Assembly: GCF_902804485.1 (NCBI RefSeq)
Contig: NZ_CADCST010000093.1
Location: forward strand, 52,406 to 116,405
DNA length: 64,000 nt
Direction: 5' to 3'
DNA from: Flavobacterium collinsii
GTDB lineage: Bacteria > Bacteroidota > Bacteroidia > Flavobacteriales > Flavobacteriaceae
In this document: positions 15,000 through 24,989 of the stretch, piece by piece
Numbering within the stretch: position 1 is the first letter of the stretch
How the letters are laid out: each line of letters starts with the position of its first letter
Made by a program: the position numbers and the translations under genes
The notes under the pieces: generated by a model
Database searches by the model: none
Told to the model about the DNA's origin: nothing
Seen by the model: only the letters and a program-made list of their open reading frames with translations

Positions 15000-17720
15000 T
15001 TATTCTAAAACCAGACCTATTTGGCCGTCGTCATCTAATTCTGTTTCCACAGATTCATCTTCAGAATCTACTGGTTTCCTTTCCGGAACTTCTTCAACCG
15101 GTTCTTCATAAGGCAGCGGATCTAACAAATTAACCTGTCTCAGCTTATCGGCCGTCAATTGATTCCCTAGTGCTTTAAAACCTTTTACCGCAATAAAATC
15201 CTCAACATCAATATGCAAATCTTCTTTTTGAACTCCTTTTACCTTTGAAAAAACCAACTGGGCTAACGGACGGTAATCTGTAGATACAATTTCTAATTGC
15301 GAATTCGGATGATCTGTAATAAAACTTTCTTCTTTTCCTTCATTTTCAACAAGGAAACGTTTCAGGAAATAACGTTCTTTTTCTCCATCATAATAGATAG
15401 CCGAAATTGGTTTCTTAGGCTTCCATTTCTCCAGGACAATCATATCTTCATCAAAGTGAGTCGATAATTCAGGTATAATAACCTTTAGTTTACCACTCTG
15501 ACTGATAATTAAGATTTTATCGCTTGGTTTAAATTCACCCAACAATTCTCCTCTGGCGTCAACATTCAAACGTTTCACCGTATCATCAAACCACACTTTT
15601 CTTGGCAATAGCGTCGAAATACCTTTCTCTTTTAATTCAATTTTTTTGATTGGGTATTTCGTAACCAGATTTCCTTTTGAAGCCCTTCCTTTGATCGCTA
15701 ATTTAGCAAAATCAATATCAAATTTCAATTTCTTTATCGTTCCAATCTGACGCAATAGGATGGTAACAACCTCAGCCTCTCCATTCGGATTATGCGAAAA
15801 ATAAACGACTTGTGATCCATTGGTCCCATTCGTTAAATCATAAGGTTTATCACGCGTCACACCAGTAACATTAAAACGTTTTATATAAGAAGGACCTGAT
15901 TTTCCATCGCGGTACATCATATTGTAAATCGTGCGTTTATCGTTTTTATCAAAAACTGCAGCATGTATAATGTCTTTTCCAACGAATGTCTTGGTATCCA
16001 CTTTTGTAATCATCATTTTACCATCGCGCAAAAACACAATAACATCGTCAATATCAGAACAATCCGCTAGATATTCATCTTTCTTTAAACTGGTTCCAAC
16101 AAAACCTTCTTCTCGATTTAGGTACAATTTCGTGTTTCTTAAAACCACTTTTGTAGCTTCGACATTATCAAAGACACGAAGTTCAGTCTGACGTTCGCGA
16201 CCTTTTCCGTATTTCTCTTTTAACTTAGTAAAATAAGCAATTGCAAAATCCGTTAAGTTTGCGAGATTGTATTCTACCTCCTTCATTTCGTCTTCCAACT
16301 TTGCGATAAAGTCATCGGCCTTATCAGAGTCAAAGCGGGTAATACGAATCATCGGAATCTGAGTCAATCGCTGTAAATCCTCATCGTTGATTTCTCTGAC
16401 GAATGATTTTTTGAATGGATCAAAACGATCGTATAAATATTTGTAAAGTGATTCTCTGTCAGAATACAATTTGAAATCAATGTACATCTCTTCACGAATG
16501 AAGATCTTTTCTAAAGTCGAAAAATGCCATTTGTTTTTTAATTCTTCTAATTGAATTTCCAACTCCTGACGAAGCAAATCAACGGTTCTGTGCGTCGATA
16601 TTTTCAACATTTCAGAAACCCCAATAAACAAAGGCTTATTGTCTTCAATAACACAACCTAAAGGTGCTACCGAAGTCTCACAGGCTGTAAAAGCAAACAA
16701 CGCATCTATGGTTTTATCCGGAGAAACTCCCGGAAAAAGATGGATTAAGATCTCAACATCGGCCGCGGTATTGTCTTCAATTTTCTTGATTTTGATTTTA
16801 CCTTTTTCGTTGGCTTTCAAAATACTGTCAATTAAACTCGAAGTATTGGTTGAAAACGGAATTTGTGTAATCACCAGTGTATTCTTGTCTAACTGAGCAA
16901 TTTTAGCACGTACACGTACACGTCCGCCACGAAGTCCGTCATTATAATTCGACACATCGGCAATACCTTGTGTCATGAAATCAGGATATAAGGTAAAAGC
17001 TTTTCCTTTTAAAATTTTGATCGAAGCATCAATTAATTCATTGAAGTTGTGAGGTAAAACTTTAGTCGAAAGTCCAACCGCGATTCCCTCTGCTCCTTGT
17101 GCCAAAAGCAACGGAAACTTAACCGGAAGATTATTTGGCTCTGCACGACGACCATCGTACGAAACACCCCAATCGGTAATTTTTGGCGAATACAAAACCT
17201 CCAAAGCAAATTTTGACAAACGTGCTTCAATGTAACGGGAAGCTGCTGCTCCGTCACCTGTTAAAATATTACCCCAGTTACCCTGACAGTCAATCAATAA
17301 ATCTTTTTGCCCAATTTGCACCATAGCATCACCAATACTAGCATCTCCGTGTGGGTGATACTGCATGGTGTGACCAACAACATTGGCTACTTTATTATAA
17401 CGACCGTCATCCAGCTCTTTTAAAGAGTGCATAATACGACGCTGAACCGGTTTAAAACCATCTTCAATCGCCGGAACGGCACGTTCTAAAATTACATACG
17501 AGGCATAGTCCAAAAACCAGTCTTTGTACATTCCGGTAACTTTGGTAATTACGTCTTCTCCCTCCTGTTCCTGATTTTCGTAAAAATGCGCTCCTTCAAA
17601 ATGTTTGGCATCTACATCGATAATTTCATCGTCATCTCCTTCCTGAATGTTATCCAGGTTTTCTTCTGAATTATTCTCGTCGTCGCCCGGAATGATGTTA
17701 TCGTCTTCTTCGTCTTTCAT
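15000..17720 (-). CDS. parC: DNA topoisomerase IV subunit A
   Basis: ParC is the DNA-cutting subunit that, with ParE, decatenates replicated chromosomes. An unusually acidic N-terminal extension (about residues 1-58) precedes the winged-helix and tower domains. The catalytic tyrosine is Y163 in ASRYIEARL. The C-terminal region from about 500 shows degenerate beta-pinwheel repeats and lacks a clear GyrA box, and the tail is again acidic. The length of 906 is typical for Bacteroidota topoisomerase IV A. It is the last gene of the parE-DUF1016-parC run, with a 23-base gap upstream. Confidence 0.93.
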   Translation of the reverse strand: MKDEEDDNIIPGDDENNSEENLDNIQEGDDDEIIDVDAKHFEGAHFYENQEQEGEDVITKVTGMYKDWFLDYASYVILERAVPAIEDGFKPVQRRIMHSLKELDDGRYNKVANVVGHTMQYHPHGDASIGDAMVQIGQKDLLIDCQGNWGNILTGDGAAASRYIEARLSKFALEVLYSPKITDWGVSYDGRRAEPNNLPVKFPLLLAQGAEGIAVGLSTKVLPHNFNELIDASIKILKGKAFTLYPDFMTQGIADVSNYNDGLRGGRVRVRAKIAQLDKNTLVITQIPFSTNTSSLIDSILKANEKGKIKIKKIEDNTAADVEILIHLFPGVSPDKTIDALFAFTACETSVAPLGCVIEDNKPLFIGVSEMLKISTHRTVDLLRQELEIQLEELKNKWHFSTLEKIFIREEMYIDFKLYSDRESLYKYLYDRFDPFKKSFVREINDEDLQRLTQIPMIRITRFDSDKADDFIAKLEDEMKEVEYNLANLTDFAIAYFTKLKEKYGKGRERQTELRVFDNVEATKVVLRNTKLYLNREEGFVGTSLKKDEYLADCSDIDDVIVFLRDGKMMITKVDTKTFVGKDIIHAAVFDKNDKRTIYNMMYRDGKSGPSYIKRFNVTGVTRDKPYDLTNGTNGSQVVYFSHNPNGEAEVVTILLRQIGTIKKLKFDIDFAKLAIKGRASKGNLVTKYPIKKIELKEKGISTLLPRKVWFDDTVKRLNVDARGELLGEFKPSDKILIISQSGKLKVIIPELSTHFDEDMIVLEKWKPKKPISAIYYDGEKERYFLKRFLVENEGKEESFITDHPNSQLEIVSTDYRPLAQLVFSKVKGVQKEDLHIDVEDFIAVKGFKALGNQLTADKLRQVNLLDPLPYEEPVEEVPERKPVDSEDESVETELDDDGQIGLVLE

Positions 17721-17743
17721 CTAATTATATTCTTATTATAATT

Positions 17744-18847
17744 CTATTTATTTTCAAGGAGCTCTTTTAAAACCTCAACACTTGGCAATACTGTTTTGTA
17801 TTTACTGGCAAAAATTTGCTCATTGTTTTCCGGTAAAGTATATTTTACTACCGATTCACTTTTGTTCTGACAAAGTACAATTCCAATTGTTTTGTTTTCG
17901 TCTTCCAATCGCATTTCCCGATCGTAATAGTTCACATACATCTGCATCTGACCTAAATCCTGATGTTTCAGCTCTCCTATTTTCAAATCAATCAGTACAA
18001 AACACTTTAATATTCTATTGTAAAAAACCAAATCGATTCGAAAATGTTTATCGTCAAAAGTAATTCTGTTTTGTCTGGCAACAAAAGTAAAACCATGCCC
18101 CAACTCCAATAAAAAGTGCTCTAATTTATTGATAATCTCCTCTTCCAATTGCGATTCGGAATACTGATTTAATTCGGGTAGTCCCAGAAACTCCAATATA
18201 TAAGGATCTTTTATAATATCTTTCGGTTTTTCAATAATCTGACCTTGTTCTGAAAGTTTTAAAATCCCCTCTTTATCACGACTTAAAGCTAATCTGGTAT
18301 AAAGTGCTGTATCATATTGCCGTTTTAACTCACGAACACTCCAATTGTATTTTTCAGATTCAATTTCATAAAAACGTCTTTCCTTTTCATCTTCAATTCG
18401 CATTAAGAAAATATAGTGAGTCCAAGTTAATTTGAAAAACGAAGCCAATGACTGCACTTTTTGAGATTGAAATTCCTCAGTCACTGACTGTGATTTCTTT
18501 GTTTTCAATTCCCCAGTCAATGACTGGGGAATTCTATTTTGCAATTTCGTCATCGGTGATGACGAAATTGAATAAATTTGATAAAACTTCCGCATACGAT
18601 CCAAACTTTCAACCGAAAAACCCTTACCAAATTCCTCTGTCAATTGTTTAGAAAGGCCTTTTAAAAGCTGTTTTCCGTATGCAGCTCTGTCTTTTCCGTT
18701 CTGCTCTTCTTCAACAATTATTCTTCCAATTTCAAAATAAGTAATTGTCATTGTTGAATTTACGGTACGTAAAACCTGTTGCCGCGCATTTTGCAATAAC
18801 TCGGCAACTTGCTGAAAAATAACTTTATTTTGAAGACCGTCTGACAA
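17744..18847 (-). CDS. DUF1016 family PDDEXK nuclease
   Basis: This 367-residue protein has a DUF1016 N-terminal helical domain (about 5-90) and a C-terminal PD-(D/E)XK nuclease domain (about 200-350). The core reads FRIDLVFYNR followed by FVLIDLKIGEL, giving the Asp and D-x-K metal-site residues. E. coli YhcG is the model member. The start is a TTG at 18847, 20 bases after the parE stop; no in-frame ATG precedes the N-terminal domain. Three 36-bp tandem repeats encode the linker. The gene is wedged between parE and parC and may be carried there as an accessory insertion. Its biological role is unproven; defence or DNA repair is possible. Confidence 0.88.
   Translation of the reverse strand: MSDGLQNKVIFQQVAELLQNARQQVLRTVNSTMTITYFEIGRIIVEEEQNGKDRAAYGKQLLKGLSKQLTEEFGKGFSVESLDRMRKFYQIYSISSSPMTKLQNRIPQSLTGELKTKKSQSVTEEFQSQKVQSLASFFKLTWTHYIFLMRIEDEKERRFYEIESEKYNWSVRELKRQYDTALYTRLALSRDKEGILKLSEQGQIIEKPKDIIKDPYILEFLGLPELNQYSESQLEEEIINKLEHFLLELGHGFTFVARQNRITFDDKHFRIDLVFYNRILKCFVLIDLKIGELKHQDLGQMQMYVNYYDREMRLEDENKTIGIVLCQNKSESVVKYTLPENNEQIFASKYKTVLPSVEVLKELLENK
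18455..18562 (-). repeat. Three 36-bp tandem repeats inside the DUF1016 gene
   Basis: Units at 18527-18562, 18491-18526 and 18455-18490 each encode 12 residues (cores QSLTGELKTKKS and QSVTEEFQSQKV, with a more diverged first unit). They keep the reading frame and form the linker between the N-terminal and nuclease domains. Confidence 0.8.
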
Positions 18848-18867
18848 TAGTATATTTTATTTAAATC

Positions 18868-20739
18868 TTAAACCTCCTCTTCAACTGCATCCAATTCTAC
18901 TTTCAAATTCTTGATAATAAATTCTTGTCTGTCTGGAGTATTTTTCCCCATATAGAAAGACAATAATTGCTCTATCGAAGTATTTTTATCCATCATAATT
19001 GGGTCAAGACGAATGGTTTCTCCAATAAAATTCTTAAACTCATCCGGTGAAATCTCTCCCAAACCTTTAAATCGGGTGATTTCTGGTTTTGGTTTTAACT
19101 TTTCAATTGCAGATTTTCGTTCTTCTTCAGAATAACAATAGATGGTTTCTTTTTTATTACGAACCCTGAAAAGTGGCGTTTGCAAAATATACAAATGTCC
19201 TTCTTTAATTAATTCCGGGAAAAACTGCAGAAAAAAAGTAATCAACAGTAAACGAATGTGCATACCATCGACATCGGCATCGGTTGCGATTACGATGTTA
19301 TTGTAACGTAATTTTTCCAGTCCGTCTTCGATATCCAGGGCTGCCTGCAATAAATTGAATTCTTCATTCTCATACACAATTTTCTTGCTCATTCCGTAAG
19401 AGTTCAAAGGCTTACCACGCAAACTGAAAACTGCCTGTGTATTCACATCACGCGATTTGGTAATCGATCCGGAAGCCGAATCTCCCTCGGTAATGAAAAG
19501 TGTGCTCTCCAGATTTCGTGGGTTCTTTGTATCGGGAAGATGCGCACGACAGTCTCTTAATTTTTTATTATGAAGATTCGCTTTTTTAGCACGATCTGTT
19601 GCCAGTTTACGAATTCCTGATAATTCTTTACGCTCTCTCTCCGCTTGTAGAATTTTACGCAATAAAGCTTCTGCAGTTGGCGGATTTTTATGTAAATAAC
19701 TGTCTAATTTGTTTTTGATAAAATCATTTACAAAAGTACGAACCGAAACCGGTGGTGTTCCGTCATCAGAACCCATATCAGTAGAACCTAATTTTGTTTT
19801 GGTCTGAGACTCAAAAACCGGCTCCATAACTTTAATACTAATCGCACTCACAATCGATTTACGAACATCGGATGCTTCAAAGTTTTTATTGTAAAACTCA
19901 CGAATGGTTTTTACAATGGCTTCTCTGTAGGCCGCTAAGTGCGTTCCTCCCTGTGTGGTGTTCTGGCCATTAACAAAAGAGTGATATTCCTCACTGTATT
20001 GCGTTTTACTGTGCGTTAAAGCGATTTCGATATCATGATCTTTCAAATGAATAATTGGATATTCAAGATCTTCTGCATTTATGGTTTCTTCTAATAAATC
20101 GCGAAGTCCATTTTCGGAATAATATTTTTCTCCGTTGAAAATAATCGTCAAACCATTGTTTAGATAACAATAGTTCTTCACCATTTTAATTACATATTCT
20201 AAACGGAATTTATAATTTTTAAAAATCGTTTCGTCAGGAATGAAGGTTACTTTTGTTCCTTTTCGCTTTGTTGTTTCAATTATATCTTCTTCAAGAACCA
20301 AATTTCCTGCAGAAAACTCAGCTCCTTTTTGTTTATCATCACGAACTGATTCTACACGAAAAAAATTGGATAATGCATTTACCGCTTTTGTTCCGACACC
20401 GTTCAAACCAACCGATTTCTGGAAAGCCTTAGAATCGTACTTCCCTCCCGTGTTCATTTTCGAAACTACATCAACTACTTTTCCTAACGGAATTCCACGC
20501 CCGTAATCACGAACCGAAACCGTTTTATCTCTGATAGTCACTTCGATAGTTTTTCCTGAGCCCATTACGAACTCATCAATACAGTTGTCTAAAACTTCTT
20601 TTAAAAGAATATAAATACCATCATCCGGCGAAGATCCGTCTCCCAATTTCCCGATATACATTCCGGGACGCATACGGATATGTTCTTTCCAATCGAGTGA
20701 TCGGATGTTATCTTCGGTATATTGATTTTGCTCTAGCAT
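18868..20739 (-). CDS. parE: DNA topoisomerase IV subunit B
   Basis: ParE supplies the ATPase of topoisomerase IV. The GHKL ATPase domain has the N-box glutamate region ([12 protein letters not shown]), GRGIPLG and [14 protein letters not shown]. The TOPRIM domain has EGDSASGS and [10 protein letters not shown]. The frame opens from a TTG at 20781, but the ATG at 20739 ([12 protein letters not shown]) fits the family start and gives 623 residues, a normal length. It is the first gene of a run followed by DUF1016 and parC, so subunit expression is probably coupled through that insertion. Confidence 0.94.
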   Translation of the reverse strand: MLEQNQYTEDNIRSLDWKEHIRMRPGMYIGKLGDGSSPDDGIYILLKEVLDNCIDEFVMGSGKTIEVTIRDKTVSVRDYGRGIPLGKVVDVVSKMNTGGKYDSKAFQKSVGLNGVGTKAVNALSNFFRVESVRDDKQKGAEFSAGNLVLEEDIIETTKRKGTKVTFIPDETIFKNYKFRLEYVIKMVKNYCYLNNGLTIIFNGEKYYSENGLRDLLEETINAEDLEYPIIHLKDHDIEIALTHSKTQYSEEYHSFVNGQNTTQGGTHLAAYREAIVKTIREFYNKNFEASDVRKSIVSAISIKVMEPVFESQTKTKLGSTDMGSDDGTPPVSVRTFVNDFIKNKLDSYLHKNPPTAEALLRKILQAERERKELSGIRKLATDRAKKANLHNKKLRDCRAHLPDTKNPRNLESTLFITEGDSASGSITKSRDVNTQAVFSLRGKPLNSYGMSKKIVYENEEFNLLQAALDIEDGLEKLRYNNIVIATDADVDGMHIRLLLITFFLQFFPELIKEGHLYILQTPLFRVRNKKETIYCYSEEERKSAIEKLKPKPEITRFKGLGEISPDEFKNFIGETIRLDPIMMDKNTSIEQLLSFYMGKNTPDRQEFIIKNLKVELDAVEEEV

Positions 20740-20902
20740 AAGGTGAATTGGATTTTTGGCTAATGTACCATTTATAGTCAAAAAATGAAAGCGTATTTTT
20801 CTTTTTGTTACGAATCATAACAGCTTTAAACCCTATTTACATTGATTTTAAAATAATAAAGTTCCTAAAAATATAAAAAAACAGAATTTGAACAAAAAAA
20901 TA

Positions 20903-22078
20903 CTATTTGATTCCCAGTACCTCTTTCGCCAAAGCAATCATTTCGGGCGTTCCCGTATTTTTGTTTTTTTCATCAGAAAGTTTTACAACGCCTTGCCAAT
21001 GGGTATCGTTCAGCTTAACTTCTGTCAATTTTATAACCATATTCATCGATCGCAAACCAACATCATTGGTAAAATTGGTTCCGATACCAAATGACATTTT
21101 AATTTTGTCTTTACAAAAATCGGTAATATTTTTTACCTTCTCATAATTCAGCGAATCAGAGAACACAATGACTTTCGATTTCGGATCAATTCCCATTTTG
21201 ACATAGTGCGAAATTACTGTTTCTGCAAACTCAATCGGATCACCGCTATCGTGACGTACTCCGTCAAAAAGCTTGGAATACTTTTTATCAAACTGTTCGA
21301 AAAATACAGCCGTAGTATAAGTATCTGTCAGGGCAATCCCAAGATCACCGCCATACACCTGTGTCCAGTGTTCCAGCCCCATTGAATTGGCCATTTTAAA
21401 GCCATATTGTGCAGCATGAAACATAAACCACTCATGAGCGTGCGTACCCAAAGGCCGTATGTTGTTAGTCATTGCAAAATGAACATTACTTGTGCCTATA
21501 AAACTCTCCGCACCAAATTCCCGGAGTGTTTCATTTACCACAGCCTGCACATCATATGAGTGACGACGACGCGTTCCGAACTCCAGAATCGAAACTCCGA
21601 TTTTATTGTAATTGTCTATTTTGCTTTTGGTCAGACTTCTCAAAGTTTCATCGTCTGATCGAAGTAAATGACCAGTTTTATAATACAATTCCGAAATTAG
21701 AGCCATCAAGGGCACTTCCCACAAAATTGTCCGGTACCAGTATCCTTCAACTGTAACTTTTAACTCAGAACCTGTCTGGGTAATTTGAACTTCAGACGGG
21801 TCAAAATTATAGCCCTGCAAAAAATCAAAATAAGTGGGATCTAAGTAAGAACAATGACTGGATAAGTATTGCTTTTCTTCTTTTGTCAACCGCAAATCTC
21901 CCATTGCATCTACCGATTTCCGAAGTAAGTCTCCAAAACCCGGTGGAAAATCATGTTTTCCCCTGTTTATAAAACCATAACAAACCTGAGACTTCGGGAA
22001 AAGTTTGATTACAGCATGCTGCATTGTAAATTTATAGAAATCATTATCTAAAATTGATTTCGGAAAAGTTGTTTCCAT
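20903..22078 (-). CDS. pncB: Nicotinate phosphoribosyltransferase
   Basis: PncB makes nicotinate mononucleotide from nicotinate and PRPP with ATP, the entry to NAD salvage. The 391 residues align in layout with E. coli PncB. The region GTSNVHFAM, near residue 200, contains the histidine that is phosphorylated during catalysis, and FGTRRRHS is the conserved phosphoribosyl-contact motif. The gene is cytosolic and single, reading away from parE on the same strand. Confidence 0.94.
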   Translation of the reverse strand: METTFPKSILDNDFYKFTMQHAVIKLFPKSQVCYGFINRGKHDFPPGFGDLLRKSVDAMGDLRLTKEEKQYLSSHCSYLDPTYFDFLQGYNFDPSEVQITQTGSELKVTVEGYWYRTILWEVPLMALISELYYKTGHLLRSDDETLRSLTKSKIDNYNKIGVSILEFGTRRRHSYDVQAVVNETLREFGAESFIGTSNVHFAMTNNIRPLGTHAHEWFMFHAAQYGFKMANSMGLEHWTQVYGGDLGIALTDTYTTAVFFEQFDKKYSKLFDGVRHDSGDPIEFAETVISHYVKMGIDPKSKVIVFSDSLNYEKVKNITDFCKDKIKMSFGIGTNFTNDVGLRSMNMVIKLTEVKLNDTHWQGVVKLSDEKNKNTGTPEMIALAKEVLGIK

Positions 22079-22175
22079 GATCTGGCTGCTAAGTTAATTT
22101 CAAAAACCTTATACGCTAAGATACGGCAATTCGGTAAAAGAAGAAAGTACTTTGCACAAAGATCGCCCATTTGGC

Positions 22176-23153
22176 TTACTTCGGAAGAATTTTAAATGCC
22201 ATTATACCGTTCCGATCGAGAAAAAAAGTAATAAATGAGCCTATTTTTTTATCATAGGTTACTTCAAATTCCAAAGCCCCTCTTATTTCTCTAGGAGCTT
22301 CAATTTTAACAGGTTTCCCATTTTTCAGATAATATAATGTATCTGTCTTTGAGATATTTTTTATTCTGAAAGTGATCTTGTCTCCATCGTTTGCATGAAT
22401 AATTCCCGAATTGGGTTTCAAAATTTCATGATCACCTTCAATTGTAGCATCAAAAATCAAAGGTCCGTTCAGGAAATCTTCTTTGCTTAATTTTGTATTG
22501 AGATAGGTACCGGAATCCGGAAAATGTTTCGCAAAAAAGTACTTCGGATCGGTGTCAAAATAAGCGGATGTAAAATGACTCACCGCCACCTTCTTGTTGC
22601 CGTCGTAATAGCCCTGTCCCCAGGTTACGTCAACCAATATCCACTTTCCTTCTATCTGAACGATATTCCACGAATGATTGGACAATGAATTTTCACGTCC
22701 GATATCACTCAGCAATCGCTTAGAATCTCCTCTGACCACTTCACATTTCAAACCTGTTAAGAAAGCCAGCTGCTGATACAGCAGTGTAAAACCCTCACAA
22801 ACTGCTTTTTGAGATGCAAAAGCTTGCTGCCATGTTTTATCTTTTATAAGCTTGATCTGCGCTTGTTTTTCGGCTTCATTTTTGTAACTAAACCGAACTG
22901 GTTTTGGCGGGTTCAGATAGGATTTGTAATCGTATTTTAAGTTTAAAGCAATCCAACTGTAAATCGCTCTCGCTTTATCACGATCTGAAGTAAAGTCTTT
23001 TTGGATTCTATCTGCCAGATTTTCTACAGTACTAAAATGTGCAGGATACCTGAGTACAATATTATCAATGGCATCATATTTTTGGGCGTGTACCGAATGC
23101 AGGAAGATAAAATTCAGAAGTAAAATGCTAAAGGCAATCTTTTTTAGGATCAT
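22176..23153 (-). CDS. Secreted transglutaminase-like protein
   Basis: This 325-residue protein has a signal peptide (about 1-23) and a transglutaminase-like cysteine-protease-fold core. The catalytic triad candidates are the Cys in AVCEGFTLLY, the His in NHSWNIV and the Asp in LVDVTWG. A C-terminal beta-sandwich-like part (about 225-325) follows. Such proteins are periplasmic or surface peptidases or transglutaminases of unknown substrate in Bacteroidota. The stop of the FMN reductase gene lies 3 bases upstream of its start, indicating one transcript. Confidence 0.85.
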   Translation of the reverse strand: MILKKIAFSILLLNFIFLHSVHAQKYDAIDNIVLRYPAHFSTVENLADRIQKDFTSDRDKARAIYSWIALNLKYDYKSYLNPPKPVRFSYKNEAEKQAQIKLIKDKTWQQAFASQKAVCEGFTLLYQQLAFLTGLKCEVVRGDSKRLLSDIGRENSLSNHSWNIVQIEGKWILVDVTWGQGYYDGNKKVAVSHFTSAYFDTDPKYFFAKHFPDSGTYLNTKLSKEDFLNGPLIFDATIEGDHEILKPNSGIIHANDGDKITFRIKNISKTDTLYYLKNGKPVKIEAPREIRGALEFEVTYDKKIGSFITFFLDRNGIMAFKILPK

Positions 23154-23156
23154 AAA

Positions 23157-23681
23157 TTAAAAACTAGACTTAATAATGTCTTTTAGTTCCTTATCTAACT
23201 CTGCATTTGAGATTTTATTTTCCTCCAAATCAAAATTTGCATTAAACGCAGGCAATGAGAAAGTAGCTTTAATTTGTGCACCAAATCTCGGCAAAGCATT
23301 ATTGGCAATTTCCAAAACTGAAGCTCCCCCTCTTGGCCCAGGTGAAGTAGCCAATAACAGCATTGGTTTCTGCTGAAAGATTTCCTTCATTATTCTGGAA
23401 CTCCAATCAAACAAGTTTTTAAAAGCGGCAGAATAATTCCCATTGTTTTCTGCCAAAGAAACCACTAAAAGATCTGCATTTTCAATCTTTTGCAAAAATG
23501 CTTTTGCCAACTCATGCTGACCGATTTCTTTTTCTAAATCAACACTAAATAAAGGCATGGCAAAATTATTGAGATCCAAAACCTCAACTGTTGCATTATC
23601 AAATAAACTGGCAGCATAAGTCGCCAGATGTTTGTTTATTGAATGCTGACTGTTACTTCCTCCAAAGGCTATAATTTTCAT
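23157..23681 (-). CDS. NAD(P)H-dependent FMN reductase family
   Basis: This flavodoxin-fold protein (174 residues from the ATG at 23681) begins MKIIAFGGSNSQHSINKHLA, the FMN-phosphate-binding loop of the NADPH-dependent FMN reductase family. TSPGPRGG near residue 115 contacts the flavin. The frame extends to 23705, but the internal ATG at 23681 starts exactly at the first beta-strand and leaves a 7-base gap after yihY. The electron acceptor is unknown; quinone, azo-compound and chromate reductases all belong here. Confidence 0.87.
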   Translation of the reverse strand: MKIIAFGGSNSQHSINKHLATYAASLFDNATVEVLDLNNFAMPLFSVDLEKEIGQHELAKAFLQKIENADLLVVSLAENNGNYSAAFKNLFDWSSRIMKEIFQQKPMLLLATSPGPRGGASVLEIANNALPRFGAQIKATFSLPAFNANFDLEENKISNAELDKELKDIIKSSF

Positions 23682-23688
23682 AGTGGTA

Positions 23689-24603
23689 TTATTTTTTAAT
23701 TTCAAAAATCTCTTTTTTTATTTCTACAGCGTATTCGTTTGGAGCAATTTGTCCTCCAAATGATTTGGCATACACTTTGGTAAACTCAGCTCCAAAATAC
23801 AAAATGATTGCCGAATAATACACCCAGACCAAAATAATTATTACCGATCCGGCTGCACCGTAAACACTCGCTATTGTTGAATTTCCTAAATAAAATCCAA
23901 TCGCAAATTTGCCAATCAAAAAAAGAACCGCTGTACATCCGGCCCCAATAAAAGCATCTTTCCATTTTATAACCCCGTCTGGTAAAGTTCGGAATATAAT
24001 TGCAAAAAGCAATGTGATGCTTACCAAAACGATTATCAAATTTATGACATAAAATAAATACACCGTGCTATCTTCTAAATATATTTTGAGTCTGGAGTTT
24101 AAGAGATCTAAAACAGCATTTAACATTAAACTCACTAGCATTAGAAAACCAACAGAAACAATCATAGAGAAAGACATGATTCGGTTTTGAATGAACTTTT
24201 TTAGGCCTTTGTTGGGTTTGGCACGCAGCCCCCAGATAAAATTAATAGAACTCTGTATTTCAGCAAAAACCCCCGAAGCACCAATCAAAAGCATCACAAC
24301 TCCAAAAATCGTTACAAAAACATTACTGTCAGTCAATTGTACATTTTTGATGGCATCCTGAATCTGAATCGCAGCATCGTTGCCTACTAATCGGTTTATC
24401 TGTCCATACAGCTCACCTGTTACCGCCTCTTCTCCAAAAAAGAAACCACAAATCGTTATAATGATAATCAATAAAGGAGGCAATGCAAATATGGTGTAAT
24501 ACGATAAAGCAGCGCTTAACTTGATCGCATTGTCATCATTGAACTCTAAAAAAGTGGTTTTCAGTAAATACCAGGTTTTGGATAATATATTTTGCTTTTC
24601 CAC
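23689..24603 (-). CDS. YihY/BrkB family membrane protein
   Basis: This 304-residue inner-membrane protein has six hydrophobic helices. The family signature is near the N-terminus (ALSYYTIFALPPLLI) with a later conserved GAAGSVIIILVWVYYSAII segment. The YihY family was once called ribonuclease BN by mistake; its real function is unclear and may be transport. The start is a GTG at 24603, directly before the repeat-rich spacer. It heads a three-gene run with the FMN reductase and transglutaminase genes. Confidence 0.88.
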   Translation of the reverse strand: MEKQNILSKTWYLLKTTFLEFNDDNAIKLSAALSYYTIFALPPLLIIIITICGFFFGEEAVTGELYGQINRLVGNDAAIQIQDAIKNVQLTDSNVFVTIFGVVMLLIGASGVFAEIQSSINFIWGLRAKPNKGLKKFIQNRIMSFSMIVSVGFLMLVSLMLNAVLDLLNSRLKIYLEDSTVYLFYVINLIIVLVSITLLFAIIFRTLPDGVIKWKDAFIGAGCTAVLFLIGKFAIGFYLGNSTIASVYGAAGSVIIILVWVYYSAIILYFGAEFTKVYAKSFGGQIAPNEYAVEIKKEIFEIKK

Positions 24604-24989
24604 AAGATTCGTTTTTTTGATGTTCTTTCAAATTTAAAGAATAATCAAAAGATTAAATTCCTGTATTACAGTCAATTTTTATATTTTTACCATGTATCCT
24701 TCTTACCTATAAAATTTCATATGGAAATACATATAGTCCCTACGGGACATTTTTCAATGGGATCTAATTCTTTTTCTACCGAAATTTAACTCCTATCGGA
24801 GTTTATTTTATAGAAACTAAATGTTATTGCCATTTGTAATCAACCATGATCTTTGTCTCGTTAAACCACACAATAATAACATCTAAAATTAAAAAATATC
24901 TCGTAGAGATTCAATATTGGTAACATTCCTAATCACCCAAAGCTTTTGTCCCGTAGGGACTACACGCTCACAAAACAGCTTTTCTCCTT
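24604..24989. repeat. Spacer with four related small palindromes
   Basis: There is no credible gene in these 386 bases. Four short palindromes with a shared core occur: GTCCCTACGGGAC (24736-24748), ACTCCTATCGGAGT (24789-24802), ATCTCGTAGAGAT (24898-24910) and GTCCCGTAGGGAC (24948-24960). The first and last form a 16-bp inverted pair (TAGTCCCTACGGGACA). The layout resembles REP-type or small non-autonomous mobile repeats. Confidence 0.6.

Noticed and set aside
15000..20739. Idea that these are gyrase rather than topoisomerase IV genes
   Set aside because: The A subunit lacks a GyrA box, the B subunit is about 620 residues without the gyrase insertion, and the two genes share one locus with topoisomerase IV-type features.
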